Assembly: GCA_021324365.1 (NCBI GenBank)
Contig: JAJPJE010000085.1
Location: 1 to 64,000, forward strand
Length of the DNA: 64,000 bases
Direction: 5' to 3'
Source: Terriglobia bacterium
GTDB lineage: Bacteria; Acidobacteriota; Terriglobia; Terriglobales; Acidobacteriaceae
Within the stretch, counting starts at the first letter, position 1. Each line of letters starts with the position of its first letter. The position numbers and the translations under genes are program-made. The notes under the pieces are model-generated. The model was not told where the DNA came from, did not search any database, and saw nothing but the letters and a program-made list of their open reading frames with translations. Positions 16,767-25,198 of the stretch are shown piece by piece.

Positions 16767-17861
16767 ATGGCGCGGAATAATCCAGTTATCCCCAACGAGG
16801 AAGACCTGCGGGGCGACGAAATTGCCTCTTCTCCTCCGGAGCAATCCGCGCCCGACTCGCGTTTCGCCGATCTCGAACCCGATCAGGAGCAGCCATTTCT
16901 CCGGGCGCAGAAGCGCGTCCCGATTCGCCGTGGCGCGCTGCCAAAGAAGACTGCAGGAAGGATTAAAGTTGCATTCTACGCCGTGGTCGTGGGAGCGCTC
17001 TGCGGCACGATTGGCGGATTTATCTATCACTACGGGGCTGGCTCCTGGCGGTTCCGTCTCGACTCCAGCGACAACATCGAGATCAGCGGTAACCAGAACG
17101 TCACCCATCGCCAGGTGATGGAGGTTATGGGCGCGGATATTGGCCGCAACGTATTCTTCATTCCATTGGAGCAGCGACAGAAACAGCTTGAAGAGATTTC
17201 CTGGGTCGAAACGGCCGCCGTGGCGCGTCTATTGCCCAATCGCATGAAGGTGGAAATTCGCGAGCGTACCCCGGTGGCGTTTGTGCAGTTTGGATCGCGA
17301 ATCTCGCTCATCGACCGCTACGGCGTGATTATGGAAATGCCCAACGGTGCCGGGAAGAAGTATTCCTTTCCCGTACTGCTGAACATGAAGGACGATGAGC
17401 CGCTTTCGACACGTGCTGCACGCATGAAGCTGTATTTGCAGTTGATCAGCGACCTGGATTCGGGGGGCAACCACTACTCGCGCGATCTGAGCGAAGTCGA
17501 TGTAACTGACCCAGACGATGTGAAGGTCACAGTGGCAGATCCCGACGGGGAGGTGCTGGTGCATCTTGGCGGATCGAATTTTGCCGATCGCTTCAAGATT
17601 TTCAAAACGCATTTATCAGAGTGGCGCAGCCAGTTTCAAAAGCTGGATTCAGTCGACCTCCGCTACGACAACCAGGTGATCGTGAATCCCGACTCGCCCG
17701 CCGCAGTTCCGGCTCAGCCTAAGGCGATGCCTGTCTCAGCCACTCCGGTTCCCAAGTGGGCGGCGAAGAAGCCCGCAGCGCAGGTGAAACACAAATGGGT
17801 TCCGAAGCATAAAAAAGCTCCGAAAGTGACACACGTGCAACGCAGCAATAGTAATGAGTAA
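16767..17861 (+). CDS. ftsQ: Cell division protein FtsQ
   Basis: FtsQ is the bitopic scaffold linking FtsL/FtsB to the divisome. The 364-residue protein has a basic cytoplasmic tail, one membrane segment (about 72-92), and a periplasmic POTRA domain that opens with IEISGNQNVTHRQVMEVMG, followed by the FtsQ domain with LPNRMKVEIRERTPVAF. The C-terminus is a lysine- and alanine-rich tail (about 310-364). It overlaps ftsA by 8 bp, so the two are translationally coupled. Confidence 0.92.
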   Translation: MARNNPVIPNEEDLRGDEIASSPPEQSAPDSRFADLEPDQEQPFLRAQKRVPIRRGALPKKTAGRIKVAFYAVVVGALCGTIGGFIYHYGAGSWRFRLDSSDNIEISGNQNVTHRQVMEVMGADIGRNVFFIPLEQRQKQLEEISWVETAAVARLLPNRMKVEIRERTPVAFVQFGSRISLIDRYGVIMEMPNGAGKKYSFPVLLNMKDDEPLSTRAARMKLYLQLISDLDSGGNHYSRDLSEVDVTDPDDVKVTVADPDGEVLVHLGGSNFADRFKIFKTHLSEWRSQFQKLDSVDLRYDNQVIVNPDSPAAVPAQPKAMPVSATPVPKWAAKKPAAQVKHKWVPKHKKAPKVTHVQRSNSNE

Positions 17862-19074
17862 AGTGAATCAGACATTTTTAACGGCCATTGACGTTGGGAG
17901 CGCAAAGACGTGCGCGCTGGTGGCCGAGGTTACCGATGCCGGATTGAAGTACCTGGGTCACGGTATCTGCGAGTCTCGTGGCTCGCGCAAGGGCGTCATC
18001 ATTGACCTGGAGAAGGCCGTTGCCTCGGTGCAGAAGGCCGTGGAACAAGCCGAAGATCTGGCCGGTGCTCCGGTAGAACGCGCGGTCATCGGTATCGCAG
18101 GTGCGCATATCCGCGGACTGAATAGCCAGGGTGGGATTACCTTTGGCGCCCGGGCGCGCGAGATTTCACGCGAAGATATCCGTGCTTCAGTGGACCGGGC
18201 GCGCGCCATGGCTTTGCCACCGGATCGGCAGATTCTCCATTTGCTTCCGCAGGAGTTCATTCTCGACGAACAATCGGGTGTGCAGGATCCGCTTGGCATG
18301 ATGGCGACGAAACTGGAAGCGCGCGTCCACATTGTTACTGCGTCTTCCTCTGCTACTCAGAACGTGGTGACTGCGGTAAATAAAGGCGGAGTGCAAGTGG
18401 ACGACACCATATTTGAAGCGCTTGCCGATGCTGATGCCGTCCTTCGGTCCGATGAGCGCGAGCTGGGCGTGTGTCTTGTCGACATCGGCGCCGGCTCTAC
18501 GGATCTGATCATCATCGAGGAAGGTGCGGTTGTGCATACCGCCTGTATACCGATTGGCGGCGATCACTTCACGAATGATGTGGCGGTGGGGTTGCGCACT
18601 CCCCTGCAGGATGCGGAAAAGATTAAGAAATCGTTTGGTAACGCAATCGTCACACGAATTCCGGAGACGAACGAAATCGAAGTGCCATCGGTTGGCGACC
18701 GGCCATCGCGACTGATGCCGCAACGGCAGCTAGGTGAGATTCTTGAGCCCCGGGCACGCGAACTTTTCGAGATTATGCGTGACCATCTGAGGCAATCGGG
18801 TGTATTTGATTTGTTAAATGCAGGATTTGTGTTGACCGGTGGCGGTGCAAAGCTGAACGGAATGCTGGAAATGGCTGAACAAGTATTACGGAAGCCTATC
18901 CGTTATGGTCTGCCAATGCCGATTTCCAAGATTCCCGCTGCACTGGTCGACGCGGAATACACGACCGTGATTGGCAGTGTGCTGTATGCGTATCGAGCAC
19001 GGCAGTTGCGCCCTATGAATGACAATGGACTTGCTTCACGACTGAAGGCAATCTTCGCGCGCCGTGATGCCTGA
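17854..19074 (+). CDS. ftsA: Cell division protein FtsA
   Basis: FtsA is the actin-like protein that tethers FtsZ to the membrane. The 406-residue protein shows the actin-fold phosphate-1 segment IDVGSAKTCALVAEV (about 12-26), the 1C subdomain region, the phosphate-2 segment VDIGAGSTDLIII and the adenosine-binding LTGGGAKLNGM. The C-terminal end GLASRLKAIFARRDA is an amphipathic basic helix, the usual membrane-targeting sequence. It lies between ftsQ and ftsZ. Confidence 0.96.
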   Translation: MSKVNQTFLTAIDVGSAKTCALVAEVTDAGLKYLGHGICESRGSRKGVIIDLEKAVASVQKAVEQAEDLAGAPVERAVIGIAGAHIRGLNSQGGITFGARAREISREDIRASVDRARAMALPPDRQILHLLPQEFILDEQSGVQDPLGMMATKLEARVHIVTASSSATQNVVTAVNKGGVQVDDTIFEALADADAVLRSDERELGVCLVDIGAGSTDLIIIEEGAVVHTACIPIGGDHFTNDVAVGLRTPLQDAEKIKKSFGNAIVTRIPETNEIEVPSVGDRPSRLMPQRQLGEILEPRARELFEIMRDHLRQSGVFDLLNAGFVLTGGGAKLNGMLEMAEQVLRKPIRYGLPMPISKIPAALVDAEYTTVIGSVLYAYRARQLRPMNDNGLASRLKAIFARRDA

Positions 19075-19179
19075 GGCCGTTGTACTGGGATCGCGAACAG
19101 CGATTCTCTGACAGAGACACCCGACAGGGTAACGATTCATGGCCATGCACGACGCTGAGAATTCAACAAGAAGGCGGAG

Positions 19180-20439
19180 ATGAGTACAGAAAAGGACATT
19201 CGAATTCACTTCAACGAAGAGCCCACGAACAGCGCCAAGATCAAGGTTGTCGGAGTGGGTGGCGGCGGCAGCAATGCCGTAAACCGCATGATCGACGCGA
19301 ACATGGAAGGCGTTGATTTCATTGTCGCGAATACAGACTTGCAGGCGCTGAAGATGTCGCGCGCCCCGGTAAAGTTGCAACTGGGTGTGAAACTCACCAG
19401 CGGCCTGGGTGCGGGTGCAAATCCGGAGGTCGGCCGTAAAGCCGCGCTGGAGGACGCCGATAAGATTATCGAGTCGTTGGAAGGCGCCGATATGGTGTTT
19501 GTTACCACCGGCCTCGGTGGCGGGACCGGGACGGGCGCGGCGCCAATCATTGCCTCACTCGCGAGCGAGATGGGAGCGCTGACAGTAGCAGTGGTGACCA
19601 AGCCCTTCGGATTCGAAGGACGACGTCGCCAGCAGCAAGCCGAGCGCGGCCTTGCCGAACTGATCGAATCGGTGGATACCGTCATCGTGATCCCAAATGA
19701 AAAGCTGTTGGCGGTGGCGCGAGATGCTGGATTCTTTCAATCGTTTCGAGTGGCCGACGACATTCTGCGGCAGGCAGTGCAGGGAATTTCGGACATCATC
19801 ACAATTCCCGGCATCATCAACCGTGACTTTGCCGATGTGAAGGCAATCATGGCGGGGATGGGCTACGCCGTAATGGGTACCGCAACGGCAACCGGAGATG
19901 CGCGCGCGATCGAAGCGGCCCAGCGTGCCATTGCTTCGCCATTGCTTGAAGCCGGAGCGATCGACGGAGCACGCGGCATCCTGATCAACATAACCGGGTC
20001 GAGTTCGCTGAAGTTGGCTGAGGTGAACGAAGCCTCCAGCATCATCCAGAATGCTGCGCACGAAGACGCCAATATCATCTTTGGAGCGGTGCTCGACGAG
20101 AAGATGAAGGACGATGTAAAGATTACTGTCATCGCCACTGGATTCCGAAGCGAGTGGATGCGCAAGCGCGAACCACGAGCAAGTAGCGCAGCCGTCGCAA
20201 TTTCGCAGATCCGGACAAGTGCCTACACGCCGCCTGCGCCTGTGGAAATCTTCGAGCCAGAGCCTGAGCCAGTGTTGGAACCGGTGGTGGTTCCGGAACC
20301 TACGCCGATGGTGCAGGTTGCCGCAGGTCAAATGCGTGAACCTAGAGTCTTGCCGGAGGTTACGCCAGCGGTGAGCACCGGGTTCGGTCAGGACGATCTG
20401 GATATCCCCGCATTCATGCGCAAGCGTGGTGAAGCCTGA
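19180..20439 (+). CDS. ftsZ: Cell division GTPase FtsZ
   Basis: FtsZ is the tubulin homologue that forms the division ring. The 419-residue protein has the [11 protein letters not shown] nucleotide-binding loop (about 27-37), the tubulin signature GGGTGTG (113-119), the T7 synergy loop region [11 protein letters not shown], and a Pro/Glu-rich linker of about 70 residues. It ends with the conserved C-terminal peptide [14 protein letters not shown], which docks FtsA and other membrane anchors. The ATG is preceded by AGGCGGAGATG, a strong ribosome binding site. Confidence 0.97.
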   Translation: MSTEKDIRIHFNEEPTNSAKIKVVGVGGGGSNAVNRMIDANMEGVDFIVANTDLQALKMSRAPVKLQLGVKLTSGLGAGANPEVGRKAALEDADKIIESLEGADMVFVTTGLGGGTGTGAAPIIASLASEMGALTVAVVTKPFGFEGRRRQQQAERGLAELIESVDTVIVIPNEKLLAVARDAGFFQSFRVADDILRQAVQGISDIITIPGIINRDFADVKAIMAGMGYAVMGTATATGDARAIEAAQRAIASPLLEAGAIDGARGILINITGSSSLKLAEVNEASSIIQNAAHEDANIIFGAVLDEKMKDDVKITVIATGFRSEWMRKREPRASSAAVAISQIRTSAYTPPAPVEIFEPEPEPVLEPVVVPEPTPMVQVAAGQMREPRVLPEVTPAVSTGFGQDDLDIPAFMRKRGEA

Positions 20440-20454
20440 ACCAATGGCCTTATC

Positions 20455-20496
20455 TGCCCCAGGTTAACGTCCGAAAGCAGAACGTAACCTGGGGCA
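20455..20496. terminator. Long inverted repeat after ftsZ
   Basis: TGCCCCAGGTTAACGT (20455-20470) pairs with ACGTAACCTGGGGCA (20482-20496), one bulge, 11-nt loop. It lies 16 bp after the ftsZ stop and is related to the repeat at 16586. It has no T-run but is the natural candidate for the 3' boundary of the dcw transcript. Confidence 0.5.
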
Positions 20497-20833
20497 CAAG
20501 CCACGCACTGGTTCTAACTCTAGTTATTAACCGAAGTTATCGAAACGAGTATTCCTTAGAGCTGCGGGTTTCATCTAAGGGAAGGTAAGTTGCTGGTTTC
20601 GGGCGAGCGGTCCGCCGGTTACCGGGCAGGTTACCTGGGAGTAGCACTTATGCCGAAGTGGTTGGTAAGGAAACTCTTATTAGTACTTGGGTTCATTGCA
20701 CCACGGAATGCTTGGTAATTCAGGTGAGTTGATCTAATCTCGTTTAAGGGCGCAGTTCCTCCTTGCACGACCTCCAGTGAATTGCTCGATCTGCAAGGAT
20801 ATTTTGCTTTTGATTTGAAAATTAGGAAATGTG
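20497..20833 (+). ncRNA. Candidate structured 5' leader before the stand-alone transpeptidase
   Basis: No open frame fits this 337-nt stretch. It contains several nested complementary segments: CCTTAGA (20554-20560) with TCTAAGG (20574-20580), then AGGTAA (20583-20588) with TTACCT (20631-20636) enclosing a GC-rich GGTTTCGGGCGAGC...CGCCGGTTACC segment. The direct repeat GGTTACC occurs twice in it. It resembles a regulatory leader in layout, but I could not match it to a known riboswitch class (it lacks the signature sequences of the c-di-AMP, cobalamin or c-di-GMP families). Confidence 0.3.
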
Positions 20834-22054
20834 ATGGGTTCAGGGTCTCGGGTAGCCAATCTTTTCTGGGTTCTTGTCGTGGTCGCCAGCCTTGCTCTCT
20901 CCGTGAGCGCGGCGACGGTTTCCGGCCGCACACATAAAAAGACTACAGCGAAAGTTACTGAGAACGCTCGTACGCAACGGCGGATGCGCAGTTTGCGTCA
21001 TAGCCGAACGGTCGCCGGTTCGCGTGCTTCGCGGGCGCGCTTGCGTCGGGTTCATCACCGGTATTACGAGCGTTTTTATACCAGTTCTTTTGCGGAAAAT
21101 CAGGATGCCCTTGACGCGAAGGGCGGCGAAGATCCGGTTGTTCGCCAAGCCGCGATTGAGGCCCTGGGTGACATGAATGGCACTGTCGTCGCCGTCGACC
21201 CGGATACTGGACGAATCCTGGCAATGGTGAACCAGCCTCTAGCGCTGTCGGAAGGAGCGCAGCCCTGTTCGACCATTAAGCTCTCCGTTGCACTGGCTGC
21301 GTTAAGCGAGGGCATTGTCACCAAGGATACAAAGATCAACGTAGGCGGCTGGCGCCTCAACATGACCGAAGCGCTCGCGCATTCCAACAACGCCTACTTC
21401 GAGGCTTTGGGCCGCAAGCTTGGGTTTGAACGCGTCGCTTATTATTCCCATCAGTTCGGGCTCGGTGAACTCGCCGGATATCACATCGCGGGCGAGCATC
21501 TGGGAACGTATCCAAGTGAAGAAATCGACCAGAAACTTGGCGGTGTAGGCCGCATGTGCTCCTTTGGCGAAGGCGTTTCGATGACGCCGCTGCAACTGGC
21601 TGCGCTGGTGTCAGCAATCGCAAACGGCGGAACGTTGTATTACCTGCAACATCCTACGACGCCGGACGAAGTTGCGAATTTCAAGCCAATGGTGAAGCGG
21701 CATCTTGATATCGGTGGAGTCATTCCACAAATTCTCGATGGTATGGCTGGCGCTGTGCGCTACGGGACAGCGCGGAGCGTACGCTACAACTTCAGCGAGC
21801 AAGAAATCCTCGGGAAAACCGGCACCTGTTCGAAAGATGGAACTCGCTTTGGCTGGTTCGCGTCATTCGCCAATACCGATCGAGGCAAGATCGTTGTCGT
21901 GATGTTCCTACGCGGCGGACGCCCTACATTCGGGCCGAAAGCAGCGGAGTTGACCGGAGTGATGTATAAGGACCTCAACGACCACAATTATTTCGCCGGA
22001 CCAGTCGTTCCTCAGGTCGAGCGCGCAACCCAGACGGTGGGGGTTTCGCAATAA
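20834..22054 (+). CDS. Stand-alone penicillin-binding transpeptidase domain protein
   Basis: The 406-residue protein has one N-terminal membrane segment or signal (about 8-27) and a very basic stretch (about 30-80). It then carries a transpeptidase domain with all three active-site motifs: STIK with nucleophile Ser146, SNN at 184-186 and KTG at 328-330. The class B pedestal domain is absent, so it is shorter than FtsI or PBP2. It should act on peptidoglycan peptides in the periplasm. Being next to ftsZ, a division or regulatory role is possible; a D,D-carboxypeptidase-like or beta-lactam-sensing activity cannot be excluded. ATG at 20834 (GTG at 20831 also possible) follows AGGA. Confidence 0.85.
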   Translation: MGSGSRVANLFWVLVVVASLALSVSAATVSGRTHKKTTAKVTENARTQRRMRSLRHSRTVAGSRASRARLRRVHHRYYERFYTSSFAENQDALDAKGGEDPVVRQAAIEALGDMNGTVVAVDPDTGRILAMVNQPLALSEGAQPCSTIKLSVALAALSEGIVTKDTKINVGGWRLNMTEALAHSNNAYFEALGRKLGFERVAYYSHQFGLGELAGYHIAGEHLGTYPSEEIDQKLGGVGRMCSFGEGVSMTPLQLAALVSAIANGGTLYYLQHPTTPDEVANFKPMVKRHLDIGGVIPQILDGMAGAVRYGTARSVRYNFSEQEILGKTGTCSKDGTRFGWFASFANTDRGKIVVVMFLRGGRPTFGPKAAELTGVMYKDLNDHNYFAGPVVPQVERATQTVGVSQ

Positions 22055-22087
22055 AAAGTGGTCAGTGATTGGCGGCTAGTGGTTAGT

Positions 22088-22111
22088 CGGGGCAGCCGGG
22101 TGGCTGCCCCG
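22088..22111 (+). terminator. Hairpin after the transpeptidase gene
   Basis: CGGGGCAGCC (22088-22097) pairs with GGCTGCCCCG (22102-22111) around GGGT, followed by AAATATTTCTC. It lies 33 bp beyond the stop codon between convergent genes and is a plausible terminator of the plus-strand transcript. Confidence 0.6.
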
Positions 22112-22149
22112 AAATATTTCTCGAGGCCAATCATGCCGCAAGTTGTGTG

Positions 22150-22176
22150 AAAAAGGGCGGACAGGAATGTCCGCCC
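22150..22176 (-). terminator. Rho-independent terminator of the merR gene
   Basis: GGGCGGACA (22155-22163) pairs with TGTCCGCCC (22168-22176). Read on the minus strand the stem is followed directly by TTTTT (22150-22154 complement). It lies 41 bp downstream of the merR stop codon. Confidence 0.75.
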
Positions 22177-22217
22177 CACACAAGACAAGCCGCCGAGTGC
22201 GGCTGCCCATTGGTTTG

Positions 22218-22751
22218 CTATACCTGTGGTGCCTTTCTGCTCCAGTCGCGGATCTTGGTTATCTCCGCAGATGGAATATGCAGGAATTCAAGAAATTCCT
22301 GATGTTCGGTCGGCGCTGACTTTTCGAACTCCGCGTGCCAGCGATGCATGTCGGCTTCGCTGAAGCCAGAGGCCTTCATAATCGACACCCATTTTTCTTT
22401 GGTAACCACGTTCATCCTCCGGAACGATTTTTTGTTCTGCAGCAGTTTGAGAATTGCGCGTTGATGATCTCGAAGCTGGCTGATTTCGGCGTCGAGTTCA
22501 ACGAGCCTCCGTTGCAGGACAGATGAGGCATCACTCTCCGGGCGCGACAAGATAGCGCGGATATCCGCGAGCGCCAGACCTGCATTGCGATAAACGCAGA
22601 TCTGCTGCAAGCGTCGAAGATCCTGCAGGCCGTAGCTGCGATAGTTGCCGCCCGAGCGAACCGGCTTCGCAATAAGGCCGATCGATTCGTAATAGAGCAG
22701 CGTACTGCGACTCAGTCCGCATTGTCGCGCAAGTTGAGTAACGGTCATCAT
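22218..22751 (-). CDS. MerR-family transcriptional regulator
   Basis: The 177-residue protein has the N-terminal winged helix of MerR proteins, VTQLARQCGLSRSTLLYYE followed by IGLI and YRSYGLQDLRRLQQI. A dimerisation coiled coil (about 80-110, LVELDAEISQLRDHQRAIL) comes next. The C-terminal part contains a TipAS-like stretch (SEADMHRWHAEFEKSAP) but no cysteine arrangement for metal binding, so it is probably not a metal sensor. It is transcribed divergently from the SulP transporter and has a MerR-type promoter directly upstream. Start at 22751 or at the second Met, 22748. Confidence 0.9.
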   Translation of the reverse strand: MMTVTQLARQCGLSRSTLLYYESIGLIAKPVRSGGNYRSYGLQDLRRLQQICVYRNAGLALADIRAILSRPESDASSVLQRRLVELDAEISQLRDHQRAILKLLQNKKSFRRMNVVTKEKWVSIMKASGFSEADMHRWHAEFEKSAPTEHQEFLEFLHIPSAEITKIRDWSRKAPQV

Positions 22752-22763
22752 CGGTCAGACCTC

Positions 22764-22794
22764 ATGGTGAACCCTAAAGTTGTAGACAGGTCAA
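22764..22794 (-). promoter_or_regulatory. MerR-type promoter/operator with 19-bp spacer
   Basis: On the minus strand, TTGACC (22794-22789) is followed by a 19-bp spacer and a poor -10, CACCAT. The spacer carries the partial dyad ACC...GGT (plus strand ACCCTAAAGTTGTAGACAGGT, one arm imperfect). TTGACC with an overlong 19-bp spacer and a central dyad is the hallmark of promoters activated by MerR-family proteins. Autoregulation by the adjacent gene is inferred. Confidence 0.45.
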
Positions 22795-22953
22795 TGTAAT
22801 TGTTAATCGGGTGATCTGGTAATCGGGTAATTGAGGTGATCGACTACGCTGAATGCTGGGACTAGAAGCGTTGGATCGGTAACGATTGTTGACAATGAGG
22901 TCAAGAAATCAACGCTGGATATGCACCTTTGCGTGATGTGAGGTGTAAATCGG

Positions 22954-24687
22954 ATGGAACCTGCGCAAGATTTCCTGAGACACTGGAAGTTGACGAAAGA
23001 GAGCGCAGTGGAAAGCTGGTTACCTAAATCCCTACTTTGTCTCAGAGATTACAACCGCAAGAAGTTCCTTTCTGACCTGATCGCCGGCATCACCGTGGGT
23101 CTGGTGGCACTGCCGTTGGCGATGGCATTTGCAATCGCTTCCGGGGTTCCGCCGCAGACCGGCCTGTATTGTGCCGTGGTCGCCGGGTTCCTGATCTCCG
23201 CACTGGGTGGTTCGAAGACACAGATCGGCGGTCCGACCGGAGCATTCGTTGTCATCGTGTCGGGCATCGTCCTGAAGCACGGCATCGAGGGACTGTACAT
23301 CTGCACCCTTCTGGCCGGGATTATGCTGGTCGTCCTGGGCGTGACGGGCTTTGGATCGGCGGTGAAGTTTATTCCGCGCCCGGTCGTTGTTGGGTTCACC
23401 AACGGCATCGCCGTAATTATCGCCAGCACCCAGGTGAAGGACTTTTTCGGACTGCGCGTGGACCATGTTCCGGGGGAGTTCGGCGCGCGAGTGCAAGCTC
23501 TGGCCCGCGGATTCCATACTCTCGATATTCGAACCACGCTGCTTGCGGTTGGAGCTTTACTGGTAATTCTGGTGATGCCGCGCTTACTCCCGAAGATCCC
23601 GGGCACGATTCTGGCATTACTCGCCGGAACTGGCGTGGCAGTTGCGCTGAAGTTGCCGGTGGAAACCATTGGTACGCGTTTTGGCGGAATTCCCAGCGGA
23701 GTGCCGAAGCTCGACATACCTCCGTTTCAGTTTTCCATGGTGCATTCGCTGATCGGGCCTGCGGTTACCGTGGCGATGCTCGGCGCGATCGAGTCATTGA
23801 TGTCAGCGGTTGTTTCGGATCGAATGAGCCATGACAAGCACAACCCGAATGTCGAACTGATCGGGCAGGGCGTTGCTAACATCGTGTCGCCGATGTTCGG
23901 CGGACTTCCCGCAACCGGCGCTATCGCGCGGACCGCCACCAGCATCCGATCCGGAGCCCAGAGTCCAGTCGCCGGAATAATTCACGCAGCTACGCTACTG
24001 GCGATCCTTCTGTTTGCCGCGCCGCTGGCGAAGTTCATTCCTTTATCGGTGCTCGCGGCAATTCTGTTTGTGGTTGCCTACAACATGGGCGAGTGGAAGG
24101 AAATCCCAGACATCCTGAAGCTGACCAAATCAGAAATATCGGTATGGCTTGCCACGTTCCTGCTGACAGTTTTTGCCGATCTCACGGTTGCTGTGGAATT
24201 CGGAATGATCCTCGCTACGCTGCTATACATCCGCAATGTGACCAGTACAACCACAGTATCGGTAGTCACCGAGGACTATATCGAGGATGGACAAGTGCAC
24301 AGCCTTCAAGGCAAACATATCCCAAAGTACTTGCGCATCTTCCGCATCCATGGACCGTTCCTGTTTGGCGCAACGGAGAAGATATCGACTATTTACGAGC
24401 AGATGGAGGAACTGCCGCCGATCGTCATCCTGCGATTGCGGAATATGACTGCGATCGATGCGACTGGTATCCAGGCACTGGAGACACTGGCAGAGGATCT
24501 CGATAAATCGGGGCGCACTCTGATTCTCTGTGGAGCGAGAGAACAGCCGGCAATCATGATGGCAAAAGCCGAATTCGAGCGCCATGTCGGCGCCGAAAAC
24601 ATTTGTCCGCACGTGCAAGCTGCTCTGGACCGTGCACGCGCGATTCGGGCTGACCAGGTACTGGTGCGATCTGTCGGACGGATGTAA
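22954..24687 (+). CDS. SulP-family anion transporter with STAS domain
   Basis: The 577-residue inner-membrane protein has the SulP/SLC26 architecture: about 11-14 membrane segments (about 40-430) with the signature region ALPLAMAFAIASGVPPQTGLYCAVVAGFLI and GGPTGAFVVIV, then a cytoplasmic STAS domain (about 455-560) with IVILRLRNMTAIDATGIQ. SulP proteins carry sulfate, bicarbonate, or dicarboxylates; substrate cannot be decided here. There is no fused carbonic anhydrase domain. Divergent from the merR gene. The start ATG at 22954 has only a weak ribosome binding site. Confidence 0.93.
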   Translation: MEPAQDFLRHWKLTKESAVESWLPKSLLCLRDYNRKKFLSDLIAGITVGLVALPLAMAFAIASGVPPQTGLYCAVVAGFLISALGGSKTQIGGPTGAFVVIVSGIVLKHGIEGLYICTLLAGIMLVVLGVTGFGSAVKFIPRPVVVGFTNGIAVIIASTQVKDFFGLRVDHVPGEFGARVQALARGFHTLDIRTTLLAVGALLVILVMPRLLPKIPGTILALLAGTGVAVALKLPVETIGTRFGGIPSGVPKLDIPPFQFSMVHSLIGPAVTVAMLGAIESLMSAVVSDRMSHDKHNPNVELIGQGVANIVSPMFGGLPATGAIARTATSIRSGAQSPVAGIIHAATLLAILLFAAPLAKFIPLSVLAAILFVVAYNMGEWKEIPDILKLTKSEISVWLATFLLTVFADLTVAVEFGMILATLLYIRNVTSTTTVSVVTEDYIEDGQVHSLQGKHIPKYLRIFRIHGPFLFGATEKISTIYEQMEELPPIVILRLRNMTAIDATGIQALETLAEDLDKSGRTLILCGAREQPAIMMAKAEFERHVGAENICPHVQAALDRARAIRADQVLVRSVGRM

Positions 24688-24794
24688 GCCATATTCGATT
24701 ACAGAAAGTTCATGACGAGCTTCTGCTCGTACTGGTTGAGCACGTCTCGCCAGTGCGGTAGATTCGTAGGGAATGACTTCTGTGGGAGAGTGAT

Positions 24795-25196
24795 GTGTCG
24801 GTTTGGAAAACGATCAGTACGCGTATATTGCCAGTTACGGTTGCGACTGCGGTTCTTGGGGGGACCCTGATAGCGCAGGAGCCGGGGTGGGTAAAACACG
24901 TGCCGGAAGCGGATCGGACCCGCACTAATCCGTTAGTGAACCAGCCCGATGCTGCCGAAGCAGGACAGAAGCTGTACGGAGAAAAGTGTGCTCGCTGCCA
25001 TGGCGCACATGGAGAAGGGAAGGGACACTCCCCTTCCCTGCAGACCAAGAAAGTTCACGATCTGACTGCCGGCGAGCTGGAGTGGGTGATCGATCACGGT
25101 TTCAGCTTCCACCGAATGCCGGCTTTCGATTCGCTCACGCAAGATCAACGCTGGCAGATCGTTTCCTACGTGCAATCGCTTCCTGTGTCGAAGTAG
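24795..25196 (+). CDS. Mono-haem c-type cytochrome
   Basis: The 133-residue protein has an N-terminal signal or anchor (about 8-27) and a single class I cytochrome c domain. The haem attachment site CARCHG is at 65-70 and the likely axial Met108 is in HRMPAF. The start is a GTG at 24795 preceded by GGGAGAG. It is a periplasmic electron carrier; the partner is not visible. It lies 107 bp after the SulP gene, with a small ACGAGC/GCTCGT hairpin in between, so co-transcription is uncertain. Confidence 0.9.
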   Translation: MSVWKTISTRILPVTVATAVLGGTLIAQEPGWVKHVPEADRTRTNPLVNQPDAAEAGQKLYGEKCARCHGAHGEGKGHSPSLQTKKVHDLTAGELEWVIDHGFSFHRMPAFDSLTQDQRWQIVSYVQSLPVSK

Positions 25197-25198
25197 GG

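Noticed and set aside
20631-20933. 100-codon minus-strand frame in the transpeptidase leader
   Set aside because: No ribosome binding site and no protein-like composition; it overlaps the start of the transpeptidase gene.
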